Source: Candidatus Yaniella excrementigallinarum (lineage in GTDB: Bacteria; Actinomycetota; Actinomycetes; Actinomycetales; Micrococcaceae). From it: a stretch of 62,190 nt of DNA. Of the stretch, positions 53,188-62,190 are shown piece after piece (position 1 is the first letter of the stretch; each line of letters begins with the position of its first letter). Location of the stretch: assembly GCA_019113675.1 (NCBI GenBank), contig DXHA01000023.1:1-62190 (forward strand), written 5' to 3'. A program made the position numbers and the translations under genes. Below the pieces are notes generated by a model that worked only from the letters and a program-made list of their open reading frames with translations, did not search any database and was not told the DNA's origin.

Positions 53188-54516
53188 GTGAGCAAATTTG
53201 AAAAACTGTATTCGTTGTTGATGAAGCGCAGCCCTGATGGCGAAGCAGAACTGACGCCTGAGGTACGGGATAATATCCCGGCAAATGGGTTACGTATTGT
53301 GTCAGCCAACGCTATGCAGTCCTCTGGCGATCAATTGGTCAATGCTTCGACAGTCTTGCCATGGCTGTTTGCTACGCTCGGGGTCCCGCACGCCCTGACC
53401 GGATTATTGGTTCCGATCCGGGAATCGGGCTCGATGTTGCCGCAAGCCTTTCTCACCCCATTGGTACTGCGTGTACAGTACCGCAAATGGATTTTTATTG
53501 CCGGAGCTCTTATTCAGGCTCTTGCGGTAGGGGCAATGGCGTTAGTTGCAGCGCTGGTAGACGGTGCAACCGCAGGTATCAGCATTCTTATCGCACTGGC
53601 TGTGTTTTCGCTTGGCAGGTGTCTTACCTCTATCGCTTCTAAGGATGTTCAGGGCCGGACCATACCAAAGGGTGAACGTGGTCAAATTAATGGATTGGCT
53701 ACCACCGCATCGGGGTTTGTAGCGATTACCTTAGGCCTGGCCATTCGCTTTTTTGGTGGCGAAAGTTTATCACAGGTACAGCTTGCCTGGTTGCTAGCAC
53801 TTGGGGCAACTTTCTGGGTCGGGGTGGCGCTGTTATATTCGGGTATTCGAGAGCCGGCATCCGAACCAGAGACTACGCCTGAGCAACGTAGTGCGACTTC
53901 TTCGAATAATTTTAGTGGCCTGTACCGGTTGTTACGTGATGATCGGAAGTTCCGGCATTTTGTCACCGTGCGCAGTCTATTGCTGGTATCTTCTCTGAGC
54001 CCACCACTAATTGTCACCTTATCGATACAGTATGACGCCCAGAGTTTAGCCGGACTTGGTGGGTTCGTCATTGCTTCGGGCATTGCATCGCTACTAGGCG
54101 GACGCATCTTCGGTAGGTTAGCTGATCGTTCAAGCAAGCAACTCATGAGCGTTGGTGCTGCGGTGGCGTCCATTTTGGTCATTCTCACAGTGCTACTGGC
54201 AGCCATCCCTGATCTGCTGGGCGGCGGATGGGGTACCAATTTGCTTTTTATTCTCGTGTATTTTTTGCTGACGCTAATGCATACCGGTGTACGGGTTGGC
54301 CGCAAGACCTATGTCATTGATATGGCAGAAGGAGACCAGCGTACTGCCTATGTTGCGGTGTCGAACACTGCATTAGGGCTAGTGCTACTTTTATTTGGCG
54401 GTATCAGTTCGGCATTAGCTACCATACACATTTTCTGGGCGTTGTTATTTTTGGCAGCCACAGGGTTGGTCGGAGTTTATGCTGGGGCGCGACTTCCCGA
54501 GGTCTCTAAACGATAA
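53188..54516 (+). CDS. Major facilitator superfamily transporter
   Basis: Protein of 442 residues with about twelve helices; the cytoplasmic lead of 55 residues is longer than usual. The loop GRTIPKGERGQINGLATTAS split at about 155-174 and GGRIFGRLADRSSKQL (about 305-320) resemble the MFS loop 2-3 and 8-9 signatures. Substrate unknown. Its own -10 hexamer lies six bases before the GTG start. Confidence 0.88.
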   Translation: MSKFEKLYSLLMKRSPDGEAELTPEVRDNIPANGLRIVSANAMQSSGDQLVNASTVLPWLFATLGVPHALTGLLVPIRESGSMLPQAFLTPLVLRVQYRKWIFIAGALIQALAVGAMALVAALVDGATAGISILIALAVFSLGRCLTSIASKDVQGRTIPKGERGQINGLATTASGFVAITLGLAIRFFGGESLSQVQLAWLLALGATFWVGVALLYSGIREPASEPETTPEQRSATSSNNFSGLYRLLRDDRKFRHFVTVRSLLLVSSLSPPLIVTLSIQYDAQSLAGLGGFVIASGIASLLGGRIFGRLADRSSKQLMSVGAAVASILVILTVLLAAIPDLLGGGWGTNLLFILVYFLLTLMHTGVRVGRKTYVIDMAEGDQRTAYVAVSNTALGLVLLLFGGISSALATIHIFWALLFLAATGLVGVYAGARLPEVSKR

Positions 54517-54539
54517 CTGAGTTTCGTGGCGGTGCAAGT

Positions 54540-54545
54540 TAGGGT
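54540..54545 (+). promoter_or_regulatory. -10 element for leaderless membrane-protein mRNA
   Basis: TAGGGT, six bases, then GTG 54552. The in-frame ATG at 54549 is only three bases away from the hexamer, so GTG is favoured. Confidence 0.3.
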
Positions 54546-54551
54546 GGGATG

Positions 54552-55142
54552 GTGTCATCAGAAGAACTGTTCCATCAACAACCTGTAAGAGAATTTGCTA
54601 CAAAAAAGGGACGCCGAGCGTTTTTATTATTTGGCTCGTTGGCCTTTGTTTTCGGATTCGTTGTTATCTTTGTTGCGGCTCTTGTGAACCTAACTAGCGC
54701 AGCCCCCATCCCAAAACTTAGTGGTGTAGGACTGCCACTGGCCCCTATTGGCATTCTATTTTTTGGTTATATTGCAATCAACGTCTGGCGTGGTTTTCTC
54801 GGGCAGCAAGGTGATATCGGGTTAGTTATAAGCCCCACTGGTTTTACAGATCTTAGCCAAATCACCGCACCACAAGGTATTGTCGCCTGGAATAACGTCG
54901 AAAGCTATCGATATGCCACAGTATTGGGCGAACCGATGGTCATTGTGCGACTCAAGGATCAAAAAGCGTATCAAAAAACGCTTGGTTCTTCACCAATCAA
55001 ACAAGCCGTATTCAAAATGAACTCGTTGATGTACGGCGGTCCCATACATGCCATTGTTCTAAACCACCTGGAGGTAAGTGGCCAAACGGTTCTTGAAAGC
55101 ATTCAGTATATGACCGGAAAGCCGCCGAGTGATCCATCCTGA
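54552..55142 (+). CDS. STM3941-like membrane protein
   Basis: Protein of 196 residues with two helices at about 24-48 and 60-82, then a PH-like beta-rich cytoplasmic domain (GLVISPTGFTDLS near 94-106, IVAWNNVESYRY near 115-126, VIVRLKDQKAY near 136-146). The layout is that of the STM3941 family, function unknown. GTG 54552 is preferred from the upstream -10. No operon partner is clear. Confidence 0.6.
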   Translation: MSSEELFHQQPVREFATKKGRRAFLLFGSLAFVFGFVVIFVAALVNLTSAAPIPKLSGVGLPLAPIGILFFGYIAINVWRGFLGQQGDIGLVISPTGFTDLSQITAPQGIVAWNNVESYRYATVLGEPMVIVRLKDQKAYQKTLGSSPIKQAVFKMNSLMYGGPIHAIVLNHLEVSGQTVLESIQYMTGKPPSDPS

Positions 55143-55259
55143 TTGGTAGAGTAGCTGGAGCCTAACGCATGCCAAACGTGGCCGAATAAACGATCGCGTA
55201 TGCTTCACGGCGGGAGAGAACCACCACCATCGATAACGAAAATGGAGAACGTTTAAAAA

Positions 55260-55610
55260 GTGATGAAACGTTGGCTGTTGTTAATGGGTGCAATCATTGC
55301 TGAAGTGTTTGGCACTGTGTCATTGCGTGCAGCTGTTGACCATCCTGTCTGGTCGATTGGTGTAATAGTTGGCTATCTTATTGCCTTCATGCTGTTGGGG
55401 CTCGCCCTTGGTCAAGGGATCCCGATCGGTGTGGCATACGGTGTGTGGGCGGCCGCCGGCGTTGCACTAGTAGCCTTATTAGGTGCCATAATCTTCGGTG
55501 AGACTCTAAGTGTCACCGCCATTGTCGGCATCGTAACCATAATTGCTGGGGTGTATATAGTCCAGACAGGCGAAGATGACCCACAAAAAGCCGAGGTGCT
55601 GCAACCATGA
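55260..55610 (+). CDS. SMR family transporter subunit 1
   Basis: Protein of 116 residues with four helices of the small multidrug resistance family and the membrane-embedded Glu15 in AIIAEVFGT, which couples protons to export. IPIGVAYGVWAAAGVALVAL (about 58-77) is the family signature. A charged C-terminal tail of about 15 residues follows helix 4. It overlaps the second SMR gene by four bases, so they probably form a heterodimer such as the EbrAB or YkkCD types. GGAGAACG lies upstream. No guanidine riboswitch was recognised in the 117-base leader. Confidence 0.92.
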   Translation: MMKRWLLLMGAIIAEVFGTVSLRAAVDHPVWSIGVIVGYLIAFMLLGLALGQGIPIGVAYGVWAAAGVALVALLGAIIFGETLSVTAIVGIVTIIAGVYIVQTGEDDPQKAEVLQP

Positions 55611-55921
55611 AGTGGTTATTTTTATCATCGGCAATTTTGGCAGAGGTGTTGGGCACCCTAAGTTTGCGGGCCAGTAACGGATTCAAAAACAAGCTGTGGG
55701 TTATCCCATTAGCTATTTGTTACGGGTTGACGTTCTGGTTTCTAGCCCTGACTCTAAATGCCGGTATGCCGGTTGGGATAGCCTATGGCATCTGGTCGGC
55801 TATAGGGGTCGCATTGATTGCGCTGCTGGCGCGGATCATTTGGAAAGAACCGCTAACACCGCGCATGATCGTAGGCCTAGTACTAATTATGGTAGGTGTG
55901 TTCCTAGTCGAACTCGGTTGA
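55607..55921 (+). CDS. SMR family transporter subunit 2
   Basis: Protein of 104 residues, four helices, conserved Glu13 in AILAEVLGT and MPVGIAYGIWSAIGVALIAL (about 54-73). It is shorter than its partner and lacks the charged tail, as usual for the second subunit of paired SMR exporters with opposite membrane orientation. It converges on acs after 75 bases. Confidence 0.92.
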   Translation: MKWLFLSSAILAEVLGTLSLRASNGFKNKLWVIPLAICYGLTFWFLALTLNAGMPVGIAYGIWSAIGVALIALLARIIWKEPLTPRMIVGLVLIMVGVFLVELG

Positions 55922-55996
55922 CATTCACCAGCCCATAAAAGCCCTGACCCAATGCGCGGTGTCAGTAAATTGGTTCTCAATTTTTAACTACACGGA

Positions 55997-57952
55997 CTAC
56001 TCATTTGATCTACTTTGAATTTCTTGTTGGATAACTTCCATTACGGATGCATCGGCCAGTGTGGTCACATCGCCGATTTCACGATGCTCGGCCACGTCTT
56101 TGAGCAAGCGTCGCATGATCTTGCCTGATCGAGTTTTTGGAAGATCTGGCACGACCATAATGGCACGAGGTGTTGCAATGGGCCCGATTTCGCTGCGTAC
56201 GTGGCTGCGTAATTCTTGGACTACATCATTTTTGTCCGCAGCGCTTTCTCGGAGGATAACGAACGCTTCGATAGCCTGGCCGGTAGTTTCGTCTTGGGCC
56301 CCAACCACTGCGGCTTCAGCAACTTTGGAATGAGCCACTAACGCTGATTCAATTTCAGCCGTTGACATGCGGTGTCCCGAGACATTGAGGACGTCATCGA
56401 CACGTCCTAGTACCCAGATATCGCCATCTTCGTCGATTTTGGCCCCATCTCCTGCGAAATAGACCCCAGGATATTGTGACCAGTATGTCTTTTTATATCG
56501 TTCTTCGTCTCCCCATAGTGTACGAAGCATACCCGGCCAGGGCTCTTTAATGACAAGGTAGCCACCGTGACCAGGCGTTACAGAATTACCTTCATCATCA
56601 AAGACGTCCGCTACCACACCTGGTAATGCTCGCATGGCTGCACCGGGTTTAGTCGCAGTTACGCCAGGTAATGGGCTTATCAAGATGTGGCCGTTTTCGG
56701 TCTGCCACCAGGTATCCACAATGGGACAGTTATTATTGCCGATGATCTCTCGGTACCACATCCAGGCTTCCGGGTTAATAGGCTCACCCACACTGCCCAG
56801 AAGGCGCAGGGACGATAGGTCAAAGTCGGCAGGTATTTCGCGTCCCCATTTCATAAAGGTTCGAATACTCGTGGGGGCACAATACAACACGGTTACGCCA
56901 TATTTTTGAACGATTTCCCACCAGCGTCCACGATGTGGGGTATCCGGTGTGCCCTCATAGAGCACAGATGTGGTGGCATTGGCTAGTGGACCGTAAACAA
57001 TATATGAATGGCCGGTGACCCAACCAATGTCTGCGGCAGTCCAAAATACGTCTGTTTCGGGTTTGATATCGAATACCGCCCAGTGTGTATAAGACGTACC
57101 GACGAGGTACCCGCCGGTGGTATGCATTATACCTTTTGGCTTACCGGTGGTGCCGGAGGAGTACATGATATATAGCGGATGTTCGGCATCGAATGCCTCC
57201 GGAGTGTGCTGATCGCTTTGCCGCTCGACAATATCGTGCCACCACACGTCCCGATCGTCGTCCCACTCAACGTCTTGGCCGGTGCGCTGGACAACCAGTA
57301 CATTGCGGACCTGAGGCAAGTTTGCAACGGCCTTATCGACTGTGACCTTGAGGCCATTGGCCTTACCTCGGCGGTACCCACCATCGGCGGTGATAACAAT
57401 TTCGACACCGCAGTCTTGAATACGGTCAGCGATGGCTTGATCCGAGAAACCGCCGAAAATCACCGTATGTGGTGCCCCGATACGAGCGCAAGCCAGCATG
57501 GCGAATACCGTTTCAGGGATCATGGGCATGTATATGGCTACGCGATCGCCGGTTTGGACGCCCAGTTCAATTAACGCGTTGGCGGCTTTGGACACTTCGC
57601 GCATGAGATCAGCGTAGGTGATGGTGCGGGTGTCGCCGCCTTCACCTTCAAAGTGGTAAGCGATCCGATCGCCTAGACCAGCTTCGACGTGCCGATCTAC
57701 GCAGTTATATGCGGCGTTGAGCTTGCCGCCTAGATACCACTTAGCAAATGGGGCATCCGACCAATCCACTACCTCTTCGAAGGGCTCAGCCCAGGTAATA
57801 CGGTCGGCTTTCTCAGCCCAAAAGCCAATACGGTCAGCTTCGGCTTTATCGTATTCTTCCGCCGTAACATTTGCCTGCGCAGCAAATTCCGGGGGAGGCT
57901 CAAACGTGCGATCTTCTTGGCTGAGGCCTTCAATTGTTGGATTATCTGCCAT
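55997..57952 (-). CDS. acs: Acetyl-CoA synthetase (AMP-forming)
   Basis: Converts acetate, ATP and CoA to acetyl-CoA. The protein has 651 residues, the standard length. YSSGTTGKPKGIMHT (about 269-283) is the adenylate P-loop, and WWQTENGHI (about 418-426) is the acetate-pocket region. PKTRSGKIMRR (about 609-619) carries the Lys normally controlled by acetylation. AAAAGGAGC lies before the ATG. No actP or acetyltransferase gene is adjacent. It is monocistronic, convergent with the SMR pair. Confidence 0.97.
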   Translation of the reverse strand: MADNPTIEGLSQEDRTFEPPPEFAAQANVTAEEYDKAEADRIGFWAEKADRITWAEPFEEVVDWSDAPFAKWYLGGKLNAAYNCVDRHVEAGLGDRIAYHFEGEGGDTRTITYADLMREVSKAANALIELGVQTGDRVAIYMPMIPETVFAMLACARIGAPHTVIFGGFSDQAIADRIQDCGVEIVITADGGYRRGKANGLKVTVDKAVANLPQVRNVLVVQRTGQDVEWDDDRDVWWHDIVERQSDQHTPEAFDAEHPLYIMYSSGTTGKPKGIMHTTGGYLVGTSYTHWAVFDIKPETDVFWTAADIGWVTGHSYIVYGPLANATTSVLYEGTPDTPHRGRWWEIVQKYGVTVLYCAPTSIRTFMKWGREIPADFDLSSLRLLGSVGEPINPEAWMWYREIIGNNNCPIVDTWWQTENGHILISPLPGVTATKPGAAMRALPGVVADVFDDEGNSVTPGHGGYLVIKEPWPGMLRTLWGDEERYKKTYWSQYPGVYFAGDGAKIDEDGDIWVLGRVDDVLNVSGHRMSTAEIESALVAHSKVAEAAVVGAQDETTGQAIEAFVILRESAADKNDVVQELRSHVRSEIGPIATPRAIMVVPDLPKTRSGKIMRRLLKDVAEHREIGDVTTLADASVMEVIQQEIQSRSNE

Positions 57953-58085
57953 GGTGTGCTCCTTTTGAGTGTCTGGCGTAGACCAGTGCTCGCAGCATAT
58001 CTACTGTGATGCAAGTCTCACAGATTACCCTACGCGCAGTGATATTGAAGTCAAGACCATAAGTGCGCGGCCAGGCGTATAGGAG

Positions 58086-59150
58086 TTATCGGTGCATCCG
58101 CCGCAGCCGGCTTCGCTGTGAAGTTTTCGAGACATTGGGCACTAAAATATTCAGCACGCGAATAACGGTAGTCAGCCACAACAGAACTAGGCCCACAACA
58201 ATGCTTTCTAACGCAGTAAATGACAGCCCCGGCACAAAGAGCGTTAACCCCGTACACATGATAATCAGTAGGACCACCATCACTGTGACAGTTCGTAACA
58301 CCGCCGGCGGGTGACTTAGCGCCGCGGTTGTGAGCGCTGCGGCAGCAACAAAAAGTACCAGCGTGGTGAATGCGGCAATGGTGTGAGCAATAGGCAGCTG
58401 ATCGGTAGGCATTCCTCCCACAGCCACCAGCGTGCCCCCGGCGGCAACCCAGACGATGACTACGATTGCGATATGCCTGAGGGCATCGTCATCAAGCAGC
58501 CGGTGTAGATCTCTGCCGATATATAAGCCAATGGTAGCCACTAATAGCCCGGCAATGATTACCGTGCCATTGAACGCCCAGGCCCCGGTCCCCACACCCA
58601 ATTGAGAAAAGTTGCGTTCCCACCAGTCAGGATCAGTACCAGTAAGCATGGTAAAAACCGTGCCAATGACCAAAAAGGAGACTAATAAATTTGCGATATC
58701 GCGTGTGCTCAGCTGAACACCGGCTTGAAAAGCCAGTCTGCCACCAAAGGCTGCGGCAACGCCGGTGAACAGGCCACCACCAAGCTGACCGAATTCAAGA
58801 CCTTGTAGCCCGGTGGTCAATACCTGGCCCGTCAAAAGAACCCCCAACCCGGCTACACCACCCATTGCAATGGTTACCGAGATCGCAGAAATATTGGATA
58901 CAGCCGCTTGCCAACGCGGCATGGGTCGGGTTTCACCGCGCCGGTAGAATAGTGTGCTAATCAGAAAGGCCGCCGCCGTGATAGACGCTGCAATCAGTGC
59001 GGCTGGAAGAAGTACTGAGCCGCCTCCGGTAAAGGGCCGGGTATCACCCCACAGCAGGATTATTCCGGCGATGGTACCGAGTATAAAGCAACACACAGTG
59101 GCCCACAGGGCGTGGGCCTGTTCGCGCAAGGCTCGTTCGGTACGGTCCAT
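58086..59150 (-). CDS. Polytopic membrane protein, DUF998-like
   Basis: Protein of 354 residues with about nine or ten helices. The region WWERNFSQLGVGTGAWAFNG (about 177-196) recalls the NFSxLG segment of DUF998/Frag1-like proteins. No catalytic motif was seen. It is the last gene of the nadB-nadC-nifS operon, starting 15 bases after the nifS stop, which is the only functional hint. Confidence 0.6.
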   Translation of the reverse strand: MDRTERALREQAHALWATVCCFILGTIAGIILLWGDTRPFTGGGSVLLPAALIAASITAAAFLISTLFYRRGETRPMPRWQAAVSNISAISVTIAMGGVAGLGVLLTGQVLTTGLQGLEFGQLGGGLFTGVAAAFGGRLAFQAGVQLSTRDIANLLVSFLVIGTVFTMLTGTDPDWWERNFSQLGVGTGAWAFNGTVIIAGLLVATIGLYIGRDLHRLLDDDALRHIAIVVIVWVAAGGTLVAVGGMPTDQLPIAHTIAAFTTLVLFVAAAALTTAALSHPPAVLRTVTVMVVLLIIMCTGLTLFVPGLSFTALESIVVGLVLLWLTTVIRVLNILVPNVSKTSQRSRLRRMHR

Positions 59151-59165
59151 CTACTACTCAAACAG

Positions 59166-60317
59166 TCATTGGGGCCCATGGCGGTTTAGCACGGATAAGG
59201 TCTGATCTACCAGATGGTTGTAGTCGGTATCATTCAATGGATCGGGGAAAGTAAACCGCAACGCTGTCGTTGCTACATCCGGCTCAAAGCCCATGGCCAA
59301 CAAAATACCAGAGGGTTCCTTTTTGCCAGCTGAACACGCTGATCCTGATGAGGCTGCGACACCCATAACGTCAAGATCGACTAATATTGACTCGCCTGAA
59401 ATACGCTCAAATACGAACGAGGCATGGTTTGGCACGCGCTCGGTGGGATGGCCGGTCAACCGGGCACCGGGTATTTCTTCGAGAATACGACTAATAAAGG
59501 CATCGCGTTGGGCCACCATGGTTTGCGCCCGGGTACCTGCAGTGGGCAATATAGTGGCGACTGCAGTGGAAAATCCAGCGATAGCTGCCAAATTTTCCGT
59601 TCCAGAGCGTCGGCTATTTTCTTGGCCGCCGCCGTGCAAGAGCGGCTCAAAGGCTATATCGTCACGAATCAATAGCGCCCCTGCACCTTGTGGCCCACCA
59701 AACTTATGTGAAGCAATGGACATAGCATCGACGTACTGGCCGGGCCAGGCTTTGGAATCGAAGCTCACCGGTAAAGATGCCGCTGCTTGCACCGCGTCGG
59801 TATGCATAACCGCACCTACTGCCTTGGCTGCTTGACCAATACGGTCAATGGACTGCACGGTACCGACTTCACCGTTAGCTAGCCCTACCGAGACGATAGT
59901 GGTGTCGTTGCCAATGGCAGCAATGACCTCTGATTCGTCGACGCGGCCGTACTGATCCACCTCGACCTCGGTAATTTCAAAGCCCGCTAGTTTGCCCAGA
60001 AACTGGCACGTCTTGCGGATAGACGAATGTTCGATAGCGGTGGTGACGATGTGCCTACCTCGTGGATTAGCAACACTGACCCCTTTGAGCACAAGATTAT
60101 TGGCTTCGGTGCCGCCAGAGGTAAACACCACCTCCGATTCACGAGCGCCTAGCGCTGTGGCAAGTTGTTGGCGGGCGTGATTGAGAACGGTTTTGGCATT
60201 TTGGCCAGGGGTGTGGACCGATGACGCATTGGCCGGGCCGGCATTCAACACTTTCAACATGGTGTCACGGGCCGCTTCGCGCAGTGGGGCAGTAGCGGCG
60301 GCATCTAGGTACAGCAT
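59166..60317 (-). CDS. Cysteine desulfurase (NifS/IscS-like)
   Basis: PLP enzyme of 383 residues that removes sulfur from cysteine. YLDAAATAPL (3-12) is the N-terminal signature. The PLP Lys is in SIASHKFGGPQGAG (about 204-217), and the persulfide Cys in ASSGSACSAGKKEPSG (about 317-332). Located after nadB-nadC with a one-base overlap. In several bacteria such a NifS supplies sulfur for the [4Fe-4S] cluster of quinolinate synthase NadA, the likely role here. nadA itself would lie beyond the right edge. Confidence 0.94.
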   Translation of the reverse strand: MLYLDAAATAPLREAARDTMLKVLNAGPANASSVHTPGQNAKTVLNHARQQLATALGARESEVVFTSGGTEANNLVLKGVSVANPRGRHIVTTAIEHSSIRKTCQFLGKLAGFEITEVEVDQYGRVDESEVIAAIGNDTTIVSVGLANGEVGTVQSIDRIGQAAKAVGAVMHTDAVQAAASLPVSFDSKAWPGQYVDAMSIASHKFGGPQGAGALLIRDDIAFEPLLHGGGQENSRRSGTENLAAIAGFSTAVATILPTAGTRAQTMVAQRDAFISRILEEIPGARLTGHPTERVPNHASFVFERISGESILVDLDVMGVAASSGSACSAGKKEPSGILLAMGFEPDVATTALRFTFPDPLNDTDYNHLVDQTLSVLNRHGPQ

Positions 60318-61171
60318 TAGTCGGCATCCAATCCTAAATCGAGTGCGGCGGCACCTTGGGTGATTGCTCCGATCGAAATGATATCGACTCCGGTTGCGGC
60401 AATATCTGCCACAGTATCCAAATTTACTCCGCCTGAGGCCTCGACCACGCAGCGATCAGCAATGTGTTCTACGCCGGTGCGCAAGTCAGCGGTTGAAAAA
60501 TTATCCAACAAGATCCCGGTTACTTGCGCAGCAACTACAAAATCAACTTGATCGAGTCGATCGACTTCAACAATGATGGGCATGGTATGACCAACCTGTG
60601 CCTTGACTTGGCGAATAACGTTGGTGAGAGCTGTGCCGTCGGTAGCTCCCAGCGCTGCCAGATGATTGTCTTTGAGCATGATGGCATCGGAGAGGCCAAA
60701 ACGGTGATTGACTCCGCCACCAGCTACAACAGCATGTTTTTCTAGCGCTCGCAGTCCCGGGGTGGTTTTCCTGGTGTCGGCGATGCGGGCCTTGGCATCA
60801 ACGGAGTCTACCTGAGCGACAAACTTTGCAGTCAGCGTGGCAATACCGCTGAGTCGTTGGGCAAAGTTTAATGCTACGCGCTCAGCGCTAAGTATGCCGG
60901 CTGCTGGCCCGCAAAGCTTCGCCAATACATCACCGCAATGAAACGCGGTACCATCTGGCACCAGATCATCGACCTGGATTGCTGAATCTACTTGTCGGAA
61001 AGTTTCAGCCAGGACTGTGCCGCCGGCAAAAACTCCGGGCTCCCTGGCCACCAGTTGGGCTTGAAACTGTTGAGCAGCCGGAATAGACGCGGCCACAGTG
61101 GCATCGCCCCATGGAAGATCCTCGGCGAGACCACGTTTGACTGCATCGGTCAGAAGTGTGGGTGTCAACAT
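60317..61171 (-). CDS. nadC: Nicotinate-nucleotide pyrophosphorylase (carboxylating)
   Basis: Forms nicotinate mononucleotide from quinolinate and PRPP. The protein has 284 residues, normal length. EDLPWGDAT (about 17-25), ALNFAQRLSGIAT (about 104-116), ADTRKTTPGLRALEKHAVVAGGG split near 133-155, HRFGLSDAIMLKDNH (about 157-171) and EASGGVNL near 249. GAAGGAG places the start at ATG 61171; a longer frame to 61285 overlaps nadB and has no RBS. It overlaps the nadB stop by seven bases. Confidence 0.96.
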   Translation of the reverse strand: MLTPTLLTDAVKRGLAEDLPWGDATVAASIPAAQQFQAQLVAREPGVFAGGTVLAETFRQVDSAIQVDDLVPDGTAFHCGDVLAKLCGPAAGILSAERVALNFAQRLSGIATLTAKFVAQVDSVDAKARIADTRKTTPGLRALEKHAVVAGGGVNHRFGLSDAIMLKDNHLAALGATDGTALTNVIRQVKAQVGHTMPIIVEVDRLDQVDFVVAAQVTGILLDNFSTADLRTGVEHIADRCVVEASGGVNLDTVADIAATGVDIISIGAITQGAAALDLGLDAD

Positions 61172-62190
61172 TGAAACTCCTTCAGGTGGTACCCGGCATT
61201 CTCGTATTGGTGCTGGCTGGTGTCTAGACGCCAGGCGCTGCGCTTGGCCTGGTAAGGGTCTGGTGTGGGGTAATCTGCTCGCCAATGTCCGCCGCGTGAC
61301 TCGGTGCGTGCTAGCGCGGCCGCAGCCATCAACGACACTACATCGCCTAATGGGTGCTCGACGTCGTCCAATTGGGCTAGCAAATGGTGCAGCCCTATAT
61401 CGGTACGGATAATCCCCAGGTGGCTGTTAGTAAGTTGCTGTAGATGCCGGAATTGTTCTTGGGTGCCACCAGAGCGTGGCCGATGTGCAGTAACCGGTTT
61501 GGCCGAAGCTATGAACCGTTCAAATGATGGTTCGAGCCCATCACATTGAGAATCTAGGAAAGCTTGGGCAGCCTTTGCTACTCGGGCTCCGAATACCAAG
61601 CCTTCAAGTAACGAATTTGAGGCTAACCGGTTGGCACCGTGCACTCCGGTGGCAGCTACCTCTCCGGCAGCAAATAACCCGCTGATTGATGTTCGACCCC
61701 ATACATCAGTAGCTACGCCGCCCATGCAATAGTGTGCAGCCGGTGCTACCGGTACAAAACTTGTAGTCCAATCAATGCCGATTGACGCTAACGCACCGGT
61801 GAGTTGAGGGAACCGTTGGGCTAAGGTGCCAGCGCCCTGTCGTGCTTCGATAACCGTGGCATCTAAGAACACTGAGTCAGCGCTAGATTCGACCATGGTT
61901 TCAAAGCTTGCTCGCGACACGACATCCCGTGGCGCCAAGTCGGCCTCGGGATGCGCTGCAGGCATGAACCGCTTGCCATTCGCGGTGCGCAACACAGCAC
62001 CGGCACCACGGACCGCTTCGGAAATGAGCCCGCCATTGGCAGTCAACACAGTGGGATGAAACTGAACGAACTCCAAATCTGCAACAACAGCTCCAGCACG
62101 AACTGCCGCCAAAAGACCCTGCCCGTTGACCGCAGGTGAGGATGACGTCGTGGCGAATAGGCCCGCATAGCCGCCTGTGGCAAGCACAAC
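61165..62190 (-). CDS. nadB: L-aspartate oxidase (C-terminal part, runs off the right edge)
   Basis: FAD enzyme oxidising L-aspartate to iminoaspartate, the first step of de novo NAD synthesis. The visible 341 codons lack the N-terminal FAD-binding GSG region. Present are LATGGYAGLF, FVQFHPTVL, AHYCMGGVATDVWGRTS and GLFAAGEVAATGVHGANRLASNSLLEG (in pieces), and the C-terminal helical domain with SRGGHWRADYP. All are NadB signatures that separate it from succinate dehydrogenase. First visible gene of the nadB-nadC-nifS-DUF998 operon. Confidence 0.95.
   Translation of the reverse strand, partial: VVLATGGYAGLFATTSSSPAVNGQGLLAAVRAGAVVADLEFVQFHPTVLTANGGLISEAVRGAGAVLRTANGKRFMPAAHPEADLAPRDVVSRASFETMVESSADSVFLDATVIEARQGAGTLAQRFPQLTGALASIGIDWTTSFVPVAPAAHYCMGGVATDVWGRTSISGLFAAGEVAATGVHGANRLASNSLLEGLVFGARVAKAAQAFLDSQCDGLEPSFERFIASAKPVTAHRPRSGGTQEQFRHLQQLTNSHLGIIRTDIGLHHLLAQLDDVEHPLGDVVSLMAAAALARTESRGGHWRADYPTPDPYQAKRSAWRLDTSQHQYENAGYHLKEFQC

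Noticed and set aside
55143..55259. Guanidine (ykkC or mini-ykkC) riboswitch before the SMR pair
   Set aside because: Only one short hairpin (GCCA-AACG-TGGC) and a weak second fold are present; the paired ACGR loops of the mini-ykkC class and the ykkC core were not found. A covariance-model scan would settle it.
61172..61285. Longer nadC start at 61285
   Set aside because: It would lie inside nadB without an RBS, whereas GAAGGAG sits directly before ATG 61171.

Overview
Chromosomal segment of an actinobacterium (Actinomycetota), most likely a Micrococcales/Micrococcaceae-type organism of unusually moderate G+C for the phylum (mid-50s % judged by eye, not computed). The evidence is a WhiB/WhmD-type regulator beside GT2-DUF5719-DUF3499, the tatD-rpf-rsmA-ispE-abcF order, a protein O-mannosyltransferase divergent from rsmI, an actinobacterial Fe-S ferrochelatase, Nei2, and nadB-nadC-nifS. 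No tRNA, rRNA, CRISPR array or intact insertion sequence was seen.

Layout. 1-9555: 5' end of purK, gtrA, a TIGR03089 protein, whiB, a large membrane glycosyltransferase, DUF5719 and DUF3499 proteins (envelope glycoconjugate locus), and ahcY. 9631-18141: a metallo-beta-lactamase-fold hydrolase; a two-gene operon of an AsnO-like amidotransferase and a YbdK-type carboxylate-amine ligase; RDD and SpoIIM membrane proteins; a DUF1461 protein; an acyl-CoA synthetase. 18221-23992: pmt/rsmI divergent pair, coproporphyrin ferrochelatase, succinate-semialdehyde dehydrogenase. 24060-30131: tatD, rpf, rsmA, an IspE homologue that has lost its kinase motifs, an ABC-F protein and a tiny lipoprotein frame.

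30132-about 48050 is an accessory, decaying region. Intact parts are a GNAT, an ABC-FtsX transporter with its own histidine kinase and response regulator, a PadR regulator, an NAD-dependent epimerase-like protein, a CocE-type hydrolase, and an ECF sigma factor with two DHFR-like proteins and a YciI protein. Between them lie at least eleven broken genes: two VOC genes, a response-regulator tail, YciI, alpha/beta hydrolase, serine hydrolase, response regulator, LuxR, MerR, ECF sigma, cyclase and TetR. The ABC/two-component cassette sits between two diverged copies of one repeat (response-regulator 3' end plus VOC gene), which looks like the trace of an old cassette duplication.

48236-62190 returns to well-kept genes: MMPL transporter, Nei2 glycosylase, TetR-EamA exporter pair, MFS transporter, STM3941-like membrane protein, SMR pair, acetyl-CoA synthetase, then an NAD-biosynthesis operon (nadB, nadC, nifS, DUF998-like protein) running off the right edge.

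Most notable points: the pseudo-IspE in the canonical ispE position; the AsnO-like/YbdK operon, which could make an amidated gamma-glutamyl-type compound and whose glutaminase domain lacks conserved residues; the duplicated VOC/regulator repeat; an orphan CsoR/CstR-like operator; operator-like repeat arrays; and a recurrent -10 hexamer placed 6-8 bases before start codons in the conserved half, which implies many leaderless mRNAs.
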